DNA of 40,797 bases, taken from the NCBI GenBank assembly GCA_030648395.1, contig JAUSHW010000185.1:1-40797 (forward strand), written 5' to 3'. Source of the stretch: Nitrospirales bacterium. GTDB taxonomy: Bacteria > Nitrospirota > Nitrospiria > Nitrospirales > NS-4. Both the position numbers and the translations under genes were made by a program. The notes under the pieces were generated by a model. That model did not search any database and was not told the origin of the DNA. It was given only the letters and a program-made list of their open reading frames with translations. This document shows positions 10,692 through 19,899 of this stretch, piece by piece. Position 1 is the stretch's first letter. Every line of letters begins with the position of its first letter.

Positions 10692-12434
10692 TCAGTAACT
10701 GCGGTAGCGATTCGTGATCGGCATCCGCCGATCCTTTCCCAATGCCCGGTGCGTGATCTTGACGCCGGGCGGCGACTGGCGGCGCTTGTACTCGCTACGA
10801 TCCACGAGCGCCATGACTTTTTCGACCGTTTGTCTGTTAAATCCAGCCGCCAGCAGATCGGCCTTCCCCTGGTCCTCTTCGACATACCCTCGAATGATCG
10901 GGTCCAGCACCTCATACGGGGGAAGGGAATCCTGATCCGTCTGGTTGGGGCGCAATTCAGCCGTTGGCGGCCTGGTCAAGACTCGTTTGGGAATCACCGG
11001 ATCGGCCTCACGCCCGTTCCGCCACCTGGCAAGCTCGTATACCAGCGTCTTGGGCACGTCCTTGATGGCGGCAAATCCGCCGGCCATATCGCCGTATAGG
11101 GTGGCGTACCCGACACTCATCTCACTTTTGTTCCCCGTCGTCAGGACAAGCCATCCGTATTTGTTGGACAGCGCCATCAGGAGATTCCCGCGAATTCTCG
11201 CCTGCAGGTTTTCCTCGGTCACATCCGACGGCCGCCCCTTGAAAATCGGCGCCAGCAGCGAGATATAGTCGTGAAAAACCGGCGTAATGGGCAGACTGTG
11301 GAACCTGATCCCAAGGCGTCGGGCCACAGCTTTGGCATCCTCCCGGCTCTCCACTGACGAGTACGGAGACGGCATGAACACGCCGATAACATTCTGCGCG
11401 CCCAGCGCGTCCACGGCCAGGACCGCGGTCAGCGCCGAGTCAATGCCCCCGCTCAGACCCAGCACCGCCTTCTGGAATGCGTTCTTTCTGGCATAATCGC
11501 CGATGCCAAGCACCAGCGCCCGGTACACTTCCTCCAGGGGAGACGGCACGGCAGGAATACCTCCATGCACCAGACTGCGGCGGACAGGACGGTAGCGTGC
11601 AGAAAGGACCACCTTGTCGACGGTGACGCCCCTTCGCTCAAGCAAGCGCCGGTCGCCTCTCCTGCGCGTGTCATGCAAGCGGGCGCGCGACACGGCATCG
11701 ACGTCCACGTCGGCAACCACCAGATCCTCCTCAAAGGCCCGGCCACGGGCAACAATGCCGCCGCTCTGATCCACCACCAGGCTGTTCCCATCAAACACCA
11801 GCTCGTCCTGCCCCCCGACCAGATTGGCGTACGCCACTACCGCCAGATTGTCCATGGCGCGCGTGGCCAGCATCTCCTCTCGAAAGCGAAGCTTGCCCCT
11901 CTGGTAGGGCGAGGCACTGATGTTGATGATCACTTCCGCGCCCCCAACCAACGATTGCGCGCGTGTCGGGCCTTCCGGGAACCAGATGTCTTCACAGATG
12001 TTGAAGCCTATCGTGATGCCGTTCAGAACCACCACAGACGATCTGTGGCCTGCCTGGAAATAACGGTTCTCATCGAAAACCCCATAGTTGGGAAGATAGG
12101 TCTTATGCTGTGTGGCCACGACCCGTCCGTCACTGATAAACGCGGCGGCGTTATAGACGTCGTTCTGACAGTCGGCGAAGCCCACCACGGCGGCAATCCC
12201 CTTCTTGACCTTCCGGGTGACCCTGTTCAGAGCGGCCAGGTTGTCGGCAATGAACTGGGGGCGCAGGAGAAGGTCTTCCGGTGGATACCCCGTCAAGGTC
12301 AGCTCGGGAAACACGACCAGATCGGCGCCTGCCTCGCGGGCCGCGGACACCCCACGGAGCACGAGCGCCGTATTTCCGGCAAAATCACCGACGGTCGTGT
12401 TGATCTGGGCCAGAGCGATTCTCAGCAGTCTCAT
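10692..12434 (-). CDS. nadE: Glutamine-dependent NAD+ synthetase (nitrilase-type glutaminase plus NAD synthase domain)
   Basis: 580 aa; FPELTLTGYPPEDLLLRP, NICEDIWFPEGP, LGLSGGIDSALTAVLAVDALG, TTGNKSEMSVGYATLYGDMAGG. Confidence 0.97.
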   Translation of the reverse strand: MRLLRIALAQINTTVGDFAGNTALVLRGVSAAREAGADLVVFPELTLTGYPPEDLLLRPQFIADNLAALNRVTRKVKKGIAAVVGFADCQNDVYNAAAFISDGRVVATQHKTYLPNYGVFDENRYFQAGHRSSVVVLNGITIGFNICEDIWFPEGPTRAQSLVGGAEVIINISASPYQRGKLRFREEMLATRAMDNLAVVAYANLVGGQDELVFDGNSLVVDQSGGIVARGRAFEEDLVVADVDVDAVSRARLHDTRRRGDRRLLERRGVTVDKVVLSARYRPVRRSLVHGGIPAVPSPLEEVYRALVLGIGDYARKNAFQKAVLGLSGGIDSALTAVLAVDALGAQNVIGVFMPSPYSSVESREDAKAVARRLGIRFHSLPITPVFHDYISLLAPIFKGRPSDVTEENLQARIRGNLLMALSNKYGWLVLTTGNKSEMSVGYATLYGDMAGGFAAIKDVPKTLVYELARWRNGREADPVIPKRVLTRPPTAELRPNQTDQDSLPPYEVLDPIIRGYVEEDQGKADLLAAGFNRQTVEKVMALVDRSEYKRRQSPPGVKITHRALGKDRRMPITNRYRSY

Positions 12435-12611
12435 CGTGCCACAGCCCCAAAGAAAAAACGTCCTCCCGCCACGGGCACCTCAATTGGTGCCCGGCAAGAG
12501 GACGTCATCGTCCATAAACAGAAACGGCGCCTTTCCCTTCACAGCGTAGGAGCCCCGCTACCGTGCTCCCAAAGGGAAAGACGCCGTCGTCGATTAGCAC
12601 ACCATCGTGCT
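12435..12611 (-). ncRNA. Structured leader RNA (or terminated small RNA) upstream of nadE
   Basis: Three clear stems: 12595-12612 (TAGCAC/GTGCTA), 12524-12587 (16-bp stem with one G-U), 12458-12505 (terminator), plus a competing GGACG-AUGA-CGUCC at 12500-12513. A sigma70-like promoter precedes it. Confidence 0.65.
12449..12505 (-). terminator. Intrinsic terminator 15-20 nt upstream of the nadE start
   Basis: ACGTCCTCTTGCC-GGGCACC-AATTGA-GGTGCCC-GT-GGCGGGAGGACGT followed by TTTTTTCTTT. Confidence 0.85.
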
Positions 12612-12617
12612 AGGGGT

Positions 12618-12647
12618 CTTATACAGAACCTTTCCCCTGCATGTCAA
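12618..12647 (-). promoter_or_regulatory. Sigma70-type promoter for the nadE leader
   Basis: TTGACA (12647-12642), 18-nt spacer, TATAAG (12623-12618), immediately after the ANTAR gene stop. Confidence 0.7.
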
Positions 12648-12649
12648 GG

Positions 12650-13918
12650 CTATTTTCCCGCCACCCGCTTGTCGAGATCCCCGGCGAGCAGAATGGCCTC
12701 GGCAATCTCACGCATCGATCGTCGTGTATCCATGCTCTGACGCTGCATGACCCGAAACGCGTCTTCCTCCGTGATATGCTTGCTTCGCATGAGCTGGCCT
12801 TTGGCGCGTTCGACCAGCTTGCGCACCTCGAGCGCCTCCTGCATTTCAAAGGACTTCTCCATCAGGCTTGTATTCTCGATCGTGATCGCTGCCTGATTGG
12901 CGACTGCCTGCAGTATTTTAATTTCCTCAGCGGTAAACAGATGTTCGTTCGCCGTGTAGCTGTTAATGACTCCGATCGGCTTGTTTTTCACCAGCATGGG
13001 CACCGACAGCAGCGAGCAGAGTCCTTCTTTACGCGCCAGGTCCGGGTACGTATAGCCGGGGTCTTTCGTCACATCCAAAACCGCAATGGGACGGCGATCC
13101 TTGAGTGCGCGGCCGCTGATGCTTTGTCCGACCTTCAGGTTCGGCTTTCTGCGATAGCTCTCGCTCAGGCTCTGCGTGGCGGCGATGCGGAGTTCGTCAT
13201 GCTCCTGGTCCAGCAGCATGATCGAACAGATCGCCGACCCCATCATCTCCGCCGTCATGGTCACCAGAAGATGCAGGACTTCTTCCAGGAGACGCCCTGA
13301 CGTAATGGTCGCACTGACCTGGGAGAGCGTTTCGACCTGGCGGGCCTTGTGCGTGATTTCCGCATGGAGCCGGGCAGTCTCGATCGCGCCGCCGACCTGA
13401 CACCCCATCGTGGTCATCAGTGCAACCTCATCGGAACGATACCGGTGGGGCTGCTTGTGCTGAACGTTGATGACCCCGATCACCTCTCGTTTGGCGATGA
13501 TCGGCACGGAGAGGAACGCCTGGTGGCGGTCTTCGGGAAGGTTGTGGAACACCTTGAATCGGGGGTCGTCGCTGGCATTGCTGGCGATCGCCACGTGTGT
13601 CCCCTGCTGGGCCACCCATCCGGTAATCCCTTCACCAAGGCCCAAGCGGATGCGGCCGATCAATTTGGGATGAGGGTTCTGGGACGCCCTGAGGATGAGC
13701 TCATCCCGGCGAGGGGTCAGCAAATAGATGAAACAGGAGTCGGCCTTGGTCACCTCGACAGCGATCTCGACAATATCGCGCAGGACCGCATCGAGGTCGA
13801 GATTTCCGCTAACCGTTTCACTGACATGATGCAGAATCTCGGCTTCCCGCGTCTTGTCGCGGAGCGCACGCTGCAGAGCGGCGACCGACACCTGGCTCTT
13901 TTGCTTCATTCCGGCCAC
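12650..13918 (-). CDS. GAF-GAF-ANTAR regulator (putative RNA-binding antiterminator)
   Basis: Two GAF domains; C-terminal ANTAR-like LEVRKLVERAKGQLMRSKHITEEDAFRVMQRQSMDTRRSMREIAEAILLAGDL. Confidence 0.92.
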   Translation of the reverse strand: MAGMKQKSQVSVAALQRALRDKTREAEILHHVSETVSGNLDLDAVLRDIVEIAVEVTKADSCFIYLLTPRRDELILRASQNPHPKLIGRIRLGLGEGITGWVAQQGTHVAIASNASDDPRFKVFHNLPEDRHQAFLSVPIIAKREVIGVINVQHKQPHRYRSDEVALMTTMGCQVGGAIETARLHAEITHKARQVETLSQVSATITSGRLLEEVLHLLVTMTAEMMGSAICSIMLLDQEHDELRIAATQSLSESYRRKPNLKVGQSISGRALKDRRPIAVLDVTKDPGYTYPDLARKEGLCSLLSVPMLVKNKPIGVINSYTANEHLFTAEEIKILQAVANQAAITIENTSLMEKSFEMQEALEVRKLVERAKGQLMRSKHITEEDAFRVMQRQSMDTRRSMREIAEAILLAGDLDKRVAGK

Positions 13919-13956
13919 GCTCCCCTCGCGGACGGCAACTATAGCACGGGGGCGGA

Positions 13957-15132
13957 TCAGGTTCCAGCGCGTTGCGCAGCGAGAACTCGTCGGATATGAG
14001 TCTCGTCGACGGGTTGCACTGACACATGACCGATGCGATCAGGCAAGACAAAATGGATGCGCCGATCCCTGACTTTTTTGTCCTGTCGCATGGCACGGAG
14101 AAGTGCGGAGGGGGGATGGGGGGGCAACTGATCAGGGAGACCGGCCTGACACACGAGGTCGTGGATACGCGCAGCGACGCGTGCATCAGCCAGGCCAAGC
14201 TGGACGGCCAATCGCGCGGCCACGACCATGCCGATGGCAACGGCCTCCCCATGTCGGTAGCGGCGATATTGTGTGACCGTCTCCAGCGCATGGCCTACCG
14301 TATGCCCAAAGTTCAGAATGCGCCGCCGATCTCCTTCTCGCTCATCTTGAGACACAACGGCCGCTTTGCAGGCTGAGGACGATTGGATGATGTGATGAAC
14401 GGCCGGAGGATCAAAATTCAGAATCCCGTGCATCTCGGTTTCGAGAAATTTGAAAAACCGCGCGTCGGCGATCACTCCGTATTTAATGACTTCCGCAAGT
14501 CCTGCGCGATACTCGCGGGCTGGAAGCGTTTGAAGAACATCAGGGTCGCTCAATACCAATTGGGGCTGATAGAACGACCCAATCAGATTCTTGCCCAGTG
14601 GATGGTTGACGCCGGTCTTGCCTCCAATGCTGGAATCGACTTGCGCAACAAGGGTCGTCGGCACCTGCACAAAAGGGATGCCGCGCAAATAGACGGCGGC
14701 TGCGAAGCCGGCGAGATCGCCGACTACCCCGCCCCCCAATGCGAGGAGCACGGTTTTGCGTTCGTACCGACGACGGACAAGCTCATTGAGGATGGCGGAC
14801 ACCCATCTCAGCGACTTGGTTCGCTCACCGTCGGGGAGGCATATGACGCTCGTCCGGAAGCCTGCGGCTTGGAGGCTGCGCGTCAGCCTGGAACCATAGA
14901 GGCGATGAACCACAGTGTTGGTGACGACCACTGCATTCGCGGTTTTTGCGAGAGGGAGCAGGTGCTCCCCCACCCGGTCGAGAAGGCCCGCCTGAATGAT
15001 GACGTCGTACCCGCGGTTGGCGAGATCGACACGCACCCGGTCAGGTTGCGGCAAAGAGCGGATGGGTTTGATCGATTTTGATTTCATCGGGCACAGCAAG
15101 ACGGATTCGGCATGCGCCGAAACTCGTTTCAC
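13957..15132 (-). CDS. aroB: 3-dehydroquinate synthase (GTG start at 15132 or ATG at 15087)
   Basis: LALGGGVVGDLAGFAAAVYLRGIPFVQVPTTLVAQVDSSIGGKTGVNHPLGKNLIGSFYQP; RRILNFGHTVGHALE. Confidence 0.97.
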   Translation of the reverse strand: MKRVSAHAESVLLCPMKSKSIKPIRSLPQPDRVRVDLANRGYDVIIQAGLLDRVGEHLLPLAKTANAVVVTNTVVHRLYGSRLTRSLQAAGFRTSVICLPDGERTKSLRWVSAILNELVRRRYERKTVLLALGGGVVGDLAGFAAAVYLRGIPFVQVPTTLVAQVDSSIGGKTGVNHPLGKNLIGSFYQPQLVLSDPDVLQTLPAREYRAGLAEVIKYGVIADARFFKFLETEMHGILNFDPPAVHHIIQSSSACKAAVVSQDEREGDRRRILNFGHTVGHALETVTQYRRYRHGEAVAIGMVVAARLAVQLGLADARVAARIHDLVCQAGLPDQLPPHPPSALLRAMRQDKKVRDRRIHFVLPDRIGHVSVQPVDETHIRRVLAAQRAGT

Positions 15133-15138
15133 TCTGAG

Positions 15139-16299
15139 TCAGAATTGTTTGACGTAGGCCTGGTAGGAGTCGTAGTTCCGCCGCATCTCGTCCAGCGTAT
15201 CGCCACCGAATTTCTCGACCATCGCGGCGGCGAGCTCGTACGCCACCACGGCTTCCCCCACCACACCCGCCGCCGGAACCGTGCAGATGTCGGAACGCTC
15301 GATGGTCGCCTCAACCGGCTCCTTCGTCTGTATGTCGACGCTTTTCTTTGGAGTATAGAGCGTGGCAATGGGCTTCATGGCCGTCCTCAACACAATCGGC
15401 TGACCGTTGGTAATGCCACCCTCCAAACCACCTGCGTTGTTGCCACCCCTGATGAATCCCGCCTTCTGATCATAGAAGATCTCATCATGCACTTCCGAGC
15501 CGAACCGCCTGGCTGCCTCAAATCCCATGCCGACCTCGACCCCCTTCATCGCCTGGATGCTCATCAGCGCCATGGCCAGCCTTCCGGTCAGACGGCGGTC
15601 CCATTGCGCGTAACTACCAAGCCCGAGCGGGGGATTCGTCACGATGACTTCGAAGATGCCTCCCAGCGTGTCGCCTTTATGTTTGGCCTCACGTATCCGT
15701 TCCACCATGAGGGCCGAACTCTTTGCATCAGGGCACCTCACATCAGATGCCTCCGCCTGCTGGAACGCCTGCTCCGTGGTCAATCCTTCCGTGGACGCCT
15801 TGACTCCACCGATCTCGACGGTATAGCTGTATACCTGCATCCCGAATTCAGCCAGCAACCGCTTCGCAACCCCTCCGACTGCCACACGGATGGCCGTCTC
15901 ACGGGCGCTGGCCTTCTCCAGGACGTTGCGGATATCGTGGTGGTTGTATTTGATCGCGCCGACCAGGTCAGCGTGCCCAGGGCGCGGGCAGGTGACGACT
16001 TTCTCGGTGACCGGGGGCCCTGGCTCTGGCGACATGATGTCCTTCCAGTTCTCCCAGTCCCTGTTCGAGACATGCAGCGTGATGGGGGTGCCTAGCGTAC
16101 TCCCCTTGCGTACGCCGGACCAAAAATCGACACGATCCTGCTCGATCCGCATGCGACCGCCACGGCCGTAGCCCTTTTGCCGTCTGGATAGATCGCGATT
16201 GATATCGTCGGCTGTCAAAGGCAGGCCGGAGGGGATCCCTTCCAGGACGGCGATCAGCCCTTTCCCGTGGGATTCCCCCCCGTTCAAATACCGCAGCAT
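15139..16299 (-). CDS. aroC: Chorismate synthase
   Basis: MLRYLNGGESHGKGLIAVLEGIPSGLPL; CPRPGHADLVGAIKYNHHDIRNVLEKASARETA. Confidence 0.97.
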   Translation of the reverse strand: MLRYLNGGESHGKGLIAVLEGIPSGLPLTADDINRDLSRRQKGYGRGGRMRIEQDRVDFWSGVRKGSTLGTPITLHVSNRDWENWKDIMSPEPGPPVTEKVVTCPRPGHADLVGAIKYNHHDIRNVLEKASARETAIRVAVGGVAKRLLAEFGMQVYSYTVEIGGVKASTEGLTTEQAFQQAEASDVRCPDAKSSALMVERIREAKHKGDTLGGIFEVIVTNPPLGLGSYAQWDRRLTGRLAMALMSIQAMKGVEVGMGFEAARRFGSEVHDEIFYDQKAGFIRGGNNAGGLEGGITNGQPIVLRTAMKPIATLYTPKKSVDIQTKEPVEATIERSDICTVPAAGVVGEAVVAYELAAAMVEKFGGDTLDEMRRNYDSYQAYVKQF

Positions 16300-16323
16300 G
16301 GAGGGACAGTACCCTACTTGCCG

Positions 16324-18384
16324 CTAGTCTTTCAAGATTGTCGGTGTGACGAAGATCAGCAATTCGGTTTGCTGGACGACAACAGTCTCCGTTTTAAAGA
16401 GCCATCCCAGGAATGGGATCTGATTGAACCACGGGACGCCGGTCGTTGTGTCCGATTTCGTTTCCTCAAAAATTCCTCCCAGTACCGTGGTTTCCCCGTC
16501 GCGGAGAAGAATTTCCGTTGTCGCTTCTTTTTTGTCGATGGTAGTGCCCGCTAGAGTCGGCGCACCGGGCGAATTCTTCGTCGCTTTAATTTCCAGCCGA
16601 ACCATATTGGCGTGAAAAATAACGTGTGGCGTCACGTTTAAGGTCAGCGTGGCATCGACGAACGTTGTCTGTGTGCCCTGAAGTGATGTCGTCGCGAAGG
16701 GAATTTGGCTGCCCTGCTCTATTTTGGCTGGTTTGTTATCCAGGGTAATGATCTTGGGCGCGGAGACGACTTTGCTCAGCCCCAGGGATTCCCCTGCCGA
16801 CAGCCGCAGATCGAGTGCGCCGCTCGTTCCCAGAAACTTGCCGATCAGCAGCCCGAACGTACTCGTTCCGGCCACAGCAGAAGGAAGATTGACCAGGAAG
16901 CTTTGGGCTTGAGCGAATGCAGCCCCAGTTGCGCCCAGGTTCACCGAAATCGGCCCCTGTGAGTGCTGGCCAGCCAGTGGCGTGCTTCCAGTTCCAGGGG
17001 TCCTCTGGCTTGTGATGGTGCTGATGCCCCATTGGACGCCAAGTCCACGCGAAAAGTTTTTGGTTGCCTGAACGATTCGCGCTTCAATCTGCACCTGCGG
17101 CGTCCGCTGGTCGAGATCGCGCACGATTTTCTCGACTTTGACGAGGTTGTCTGCGACGTCACGCACAACCAACGAATTGGTCCGCGCATCGATTTTTATC
17201 TCGCCCCGAGGGCTCAGATTGGTTTTGGCTACATCGACCGACTTTGCGGCGTCTGCATAATTGAGATACAGAATTTTGGTCACCAGCTCTTCGGCCTTCA
17301 GGGTCGCATCCTTCGCTTTTGCCGCCTCGTCTCTCAGCTTTGTAATGTTCGCAAGCGAGTCAATCCACAGGATGTTGCCTTCCCTGACCTGGCCGAGATT
17401 ATTCAATTTTAGAATCAGATCCAGCCCCTGGTCCCACGGCACACTCAACAGCTTGATGGTGACCTTGGCCTTGACGCTTTCGCCGACGACCATATTGAGG
17501 CCACTCACATCTGCGATGAGTCTCAAAACACTGCTGATCTCTGCGTCCTGAAAGTCCAGCGAGATGCGCTTTCCTGAAAAGCGCTCGCCTCCTCCGGCCG
17601 CTCCGCTCTCCGCCGCGTCACTAGACTTCGGCTGGGCCAGCGCAGGTAACGGATCCAGCAACTTCAATCTCTCAGGGGCGGGAATCGTGACGTTCCTGCG
17701 GCCACTTTCTCCCGCCGGCTTTTCCGTCGTTGCGGGGGCGCTTCGTAGAGGAGCCGACGCTTCCTGTGTGCCAGGCATGGGCACACGATCAGACAGCGTC
17801 ACTCTGAGCTGGGAACCGCTTTTGTCAATTGTATATGGAACGGCCCGTTCAAGGTCCAGCACCAGCCTTAACTTCGGCTGCGGCAATTGATGCATCCCAA
17901 TTCTGATCTGACGCACCATTTGGTGTCCAACAGAAATCGCATGGCGCTTTGTCCCGTTGACAACCCCCGGGAGATCCAGGATAAGACGATTCCCGTCCAG
18001 CCGCATGGCTTGGAAACTCAACTCCCCGTCTCCCGTGATCACAACCACCAGCCCCTCATCCTGGCGCTGGACATCAATGGCCGTTACTGTCTTTGCGGAG
18101 CTTAACGGTTTTTCAGGCAGCGCCTCTGGTGGCGCAGGTGCCAAAGGAGGCGCTTCTGCCGATTTGACCGCTGGCGTCGGCTCAATAACCGGTTTAGGAG
18201 CCTCCGCCTGAACGGCCTGTGTACTCGCCGTGCGCTCCGTAGGAGGCGCTTCTGCGTGAACTGCCGGAAGCGGCTCTGAACCTGTCGGCTCCACCAATGC
18301 TTCACTCTGGGCACAGCCTTGCCCCAACCCTAGAGCCAAGACTCCAGCCAGGAGTACCTGCAGGTGAGGGGATTGCGTTTTCAT
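16324..18384 (-). CDS. pilQ: Type IV pilus secretin
   Basis: AMIN domain followed by secretin domain (ISLDFQDAEISSVLRLIADVSGLNMVV; VPWFNQIPFLGWLFKTETVVVQQTELLIFVTPTIL). Confidence 0.95.
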   Translation of the reverse strand: MKTQSPHLQVLLAGVLALGLGQGCAQSEALVEPTGSEPLPAVHAEAPPTERTASTQAVQAEAPKPVIEPTPAVKSAEAPPLAPAPPEALPEKPLSSAKTVTAIDVQRQDEGLVVVITGDGELSFQAMRLDGNRLILDLPGVVNGTKRHAISVGHQMVRQIRIGMHQLPQPKLRLVLDLERAVPYTIDKSGSQLRVTLSDRVPMPGTQEASAPLRSAPATTEKPAGESGRRNVTIPAPERLKLLDPLPALAQPKSSDAAESGAAGGGERFSGKRISLDFQDAEISSVLRLIADVSGLNMVVGESVKAKVTIKLLSVPWDQGLDLILKLNNLGQVREGNILWIDSLANITKLRDEAAKAKDATLKAEELVTKILYLNYADAAKSVDVAKTNLSPRGEIKIDARTNSLVVRDVADNLVKVEKIVRDLDQRTPQVQIEARIVQATKNFSRGLGVQWGISTITSQRTPGTGSTPLAGQHSQGPISVNLGATGAAFAQAQSFLVNLPSAVAGTSTFGLLIGKFLGTSGALDLRLSAGESLGLSKVVSAPKIITLDNKPAKIEQGSQIPFATTSLQGTQTTFVDATLTLNVTPHVIFHANMVRLEIKATKNSPGAPTLAGTTIDKKEATTEILLRDGETTVLGGIFEETKSDTTTGVPWFNQIPFLGWLFKTETVVVQQTELLIFVTPTILKD

Positions 18385-19238
18385 TAGCTTACCTCTTTGG
18401 GACGTAGAAGGATTTCAACATCCTTTGTGCTTTTATTGCCTGCGATGTCAATACTGGGTTCGGACACAATGACGGCTTTATCAGTGATCGCCGAAATCAC
18501 TCCATTGTTTGTTCCCATGAGCATACCTTCTTTTACCGTGTAGCCTTTGCCGTCTGGCGTTCGAACCAGTCCATGATAGCCGTAGCCCCCCCACATGATT
18601 CCCAGCAGCTTCAGATCGCTGAGCTGCACACGCTGAAGCGGGGGCATTTCCAACCTGGTTTTATCAATCTTAACCAGACGGGTAAGGGATTGAAACGGTT
18701 CGCGCCGACTCTTCGGGTCATACGTGTAGCCATCCACGGCTTCCGCCAAGGGAGGCGTTTGGGCGGCCGCCGCCACAGGCGTCGAAGGCGCTCCCGCACT
18801 TGTGGCAGGTTTCTGAATTTCCTTCACACTCCCCGTGGCTTGAACGGGCGGAACAGGCGTTGCTGGCGACTGCACCGTTACAGGTTTTGATACAGGCGCC
18901 GGCGCCGAACCTCCCTGGCCTGACTGTCCTGTTGCACCCGTTACGGGCACGGGCAGAGAAGATATTGGTGCCGCCGCAGGCTTGGGTGCGTTGGCCGCCG
19001 GAATTGGCGCTCCAGGGATGGTTGGGGCGGGCGCCTGATCTGCGGTTTTAGCGCCAGACTGCCCTGGAACGGGCTGAGGCTTGGCGGCCACTGGTTTAGG
19101 CGGTGGCGTAGACTGTTTCGGCTCCTCCCCTCCCATGAACAGCGACATCGCCTGCCCATAAAGAGGATACCCGATCAAGACTAGGCTGATTACAAAGAAT
19201 ACAGCCCACTGCTGAAAGAGCGTTCGCAATAGTTTCAT
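18384..19238 (-). CDS. pilP: Type IV pilus assembly lipoprotein-like protein PilP with Pro/Ala-rich linker
   Basis: Position between pilO and pilQ; C-terminal domain YDPKSRREPFQSL...LSDLKLLGIMWGGYGYHGLVRTPDGKGYTVKEGMLMGTNNG. Start set at MKLLRTLFQQ. Confidence 0.85.
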   Translation of the reverse strand: MKLLRTLFQQWAVFFVISLVLIGYPLYGQAMSLFMGGEEPKQSTPPPKPVAAKPQPVPGQSGAKTADQAPAPTIPGAPIPAANAPKPAAAPISSLPVPVTGATGQSGQGGSAPAPVSKPVTVQSPATPVPPVQATGSVKEIQKPATSAGAPSTPVAAAAQTPPLAEAVDGYTYDPKSRREPFQSLTRLVKIDKTRLEMPPLQRVQLSDLKLLGIMWGGYGYHGLVRTPDGKGYTVKEGMLMGTNNGVISAITDKAVIVSEPSIDIAGNKSTKDVEILLRPKEVS

Positions 19239-19260
19239 AAGATGCAGCCTATAACCCTCT

Positions 19261-19896
19261 TTATTTCCCTGGCGGCTTGGCGACCACAGGAGGCGAAGCC
19301 TGGGCTGACGGGGACGCAAAGGCCGTGAGTTGGAATGTCGCCTGCACCGATACGCGATCTTTTTCCACCGGTCCCGCCGCCCCTTTCGCCATTTTTATTT
19401 TATTGACATTAATAATACGCGGCATCTTGCTGATGCGATCAAAAAACAGCGCCAAGGTATGATAGCCTCCGATCATCTCGACATCCGCCGGGAGCTTCAC
19501 GAAAAGCTTGGAAGAATCCTCCTGGCGCGGACCGGGCCGCCAGAGTTTCAAGGTGAGGCCAATACGTGTTCCCAAGTCAGAAAGTTGTTTGAGAACCGTC
19601 GCTGCCTCTGATTCCGGCGGAAGATGCTCTTGGATTTTGGCAAGCTGTAACCCCAGTTCACCGGTTAACTTTTTGAGCGCTTCAAGGTTTTTGACTTTCT
19701 CTTTATTGGCACTGATCTCAGTGTCGAGTTTCGAGACGGCCGCCGTCAATGTCTGAATTTCCCTTGATTGAGGGTCTTCGACAAGATAATAAAACCCGGC
19801 CCCGATACCAGCCAGCAAAAGAACCAGGAGGGTAAACTTCTGGTTTGTCGGGATGGCCTTGAATGCCGACATCATGTTGGGCAGCTGCATCGCCAT
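19261..19896 (-). CDS. pilO: Type IV pilus assembly protein PilO
   Basis: N-terminal TM, coiled coil, position in pilMNOPQ. Confidence 0.88.
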   Translation of the reverse strand: MAMQLPNMMSAFKAIPTNQKFTLLVLLLAGIGAGFYYLVEDPQSREIQTLTAAVSKLDTEISANKEKVKNLEALKKLTGELGLQLAKIQEHLPPESEAATVLKQLSDLGTRIGLTLKLWRPGPRQEDSSKLFVKLPADVEMIGGYHTLALFFDRISKMPRIINVNKIKMAKGAAGPVEKDRVSVQATFQLTAFASPSAQASPPVVAKPPGK

Positions 19897-19899
19897 ATA

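Noticed and set aside
12435-12611. nadE leader as a canonical ANTAR dual-hexaloop motif or as 6S RNA
   Set aside because: Its hexaloops (GAUGGU, AAUUGA) do not fit A1/G4, and the fold is multi-hairpin rather than one long bulged rod.
11565-12740. Plus-strand ORF (391 aa) antisense to nadE and its leader
   Set aside because: The opposite strand encodes clear NadE; composition is that of a frame shadow.
15112-16095. Plus-strand ORF (327 aa) antisense to aroC
   Set aside because: Shadow ORF over a highly conserved gene.
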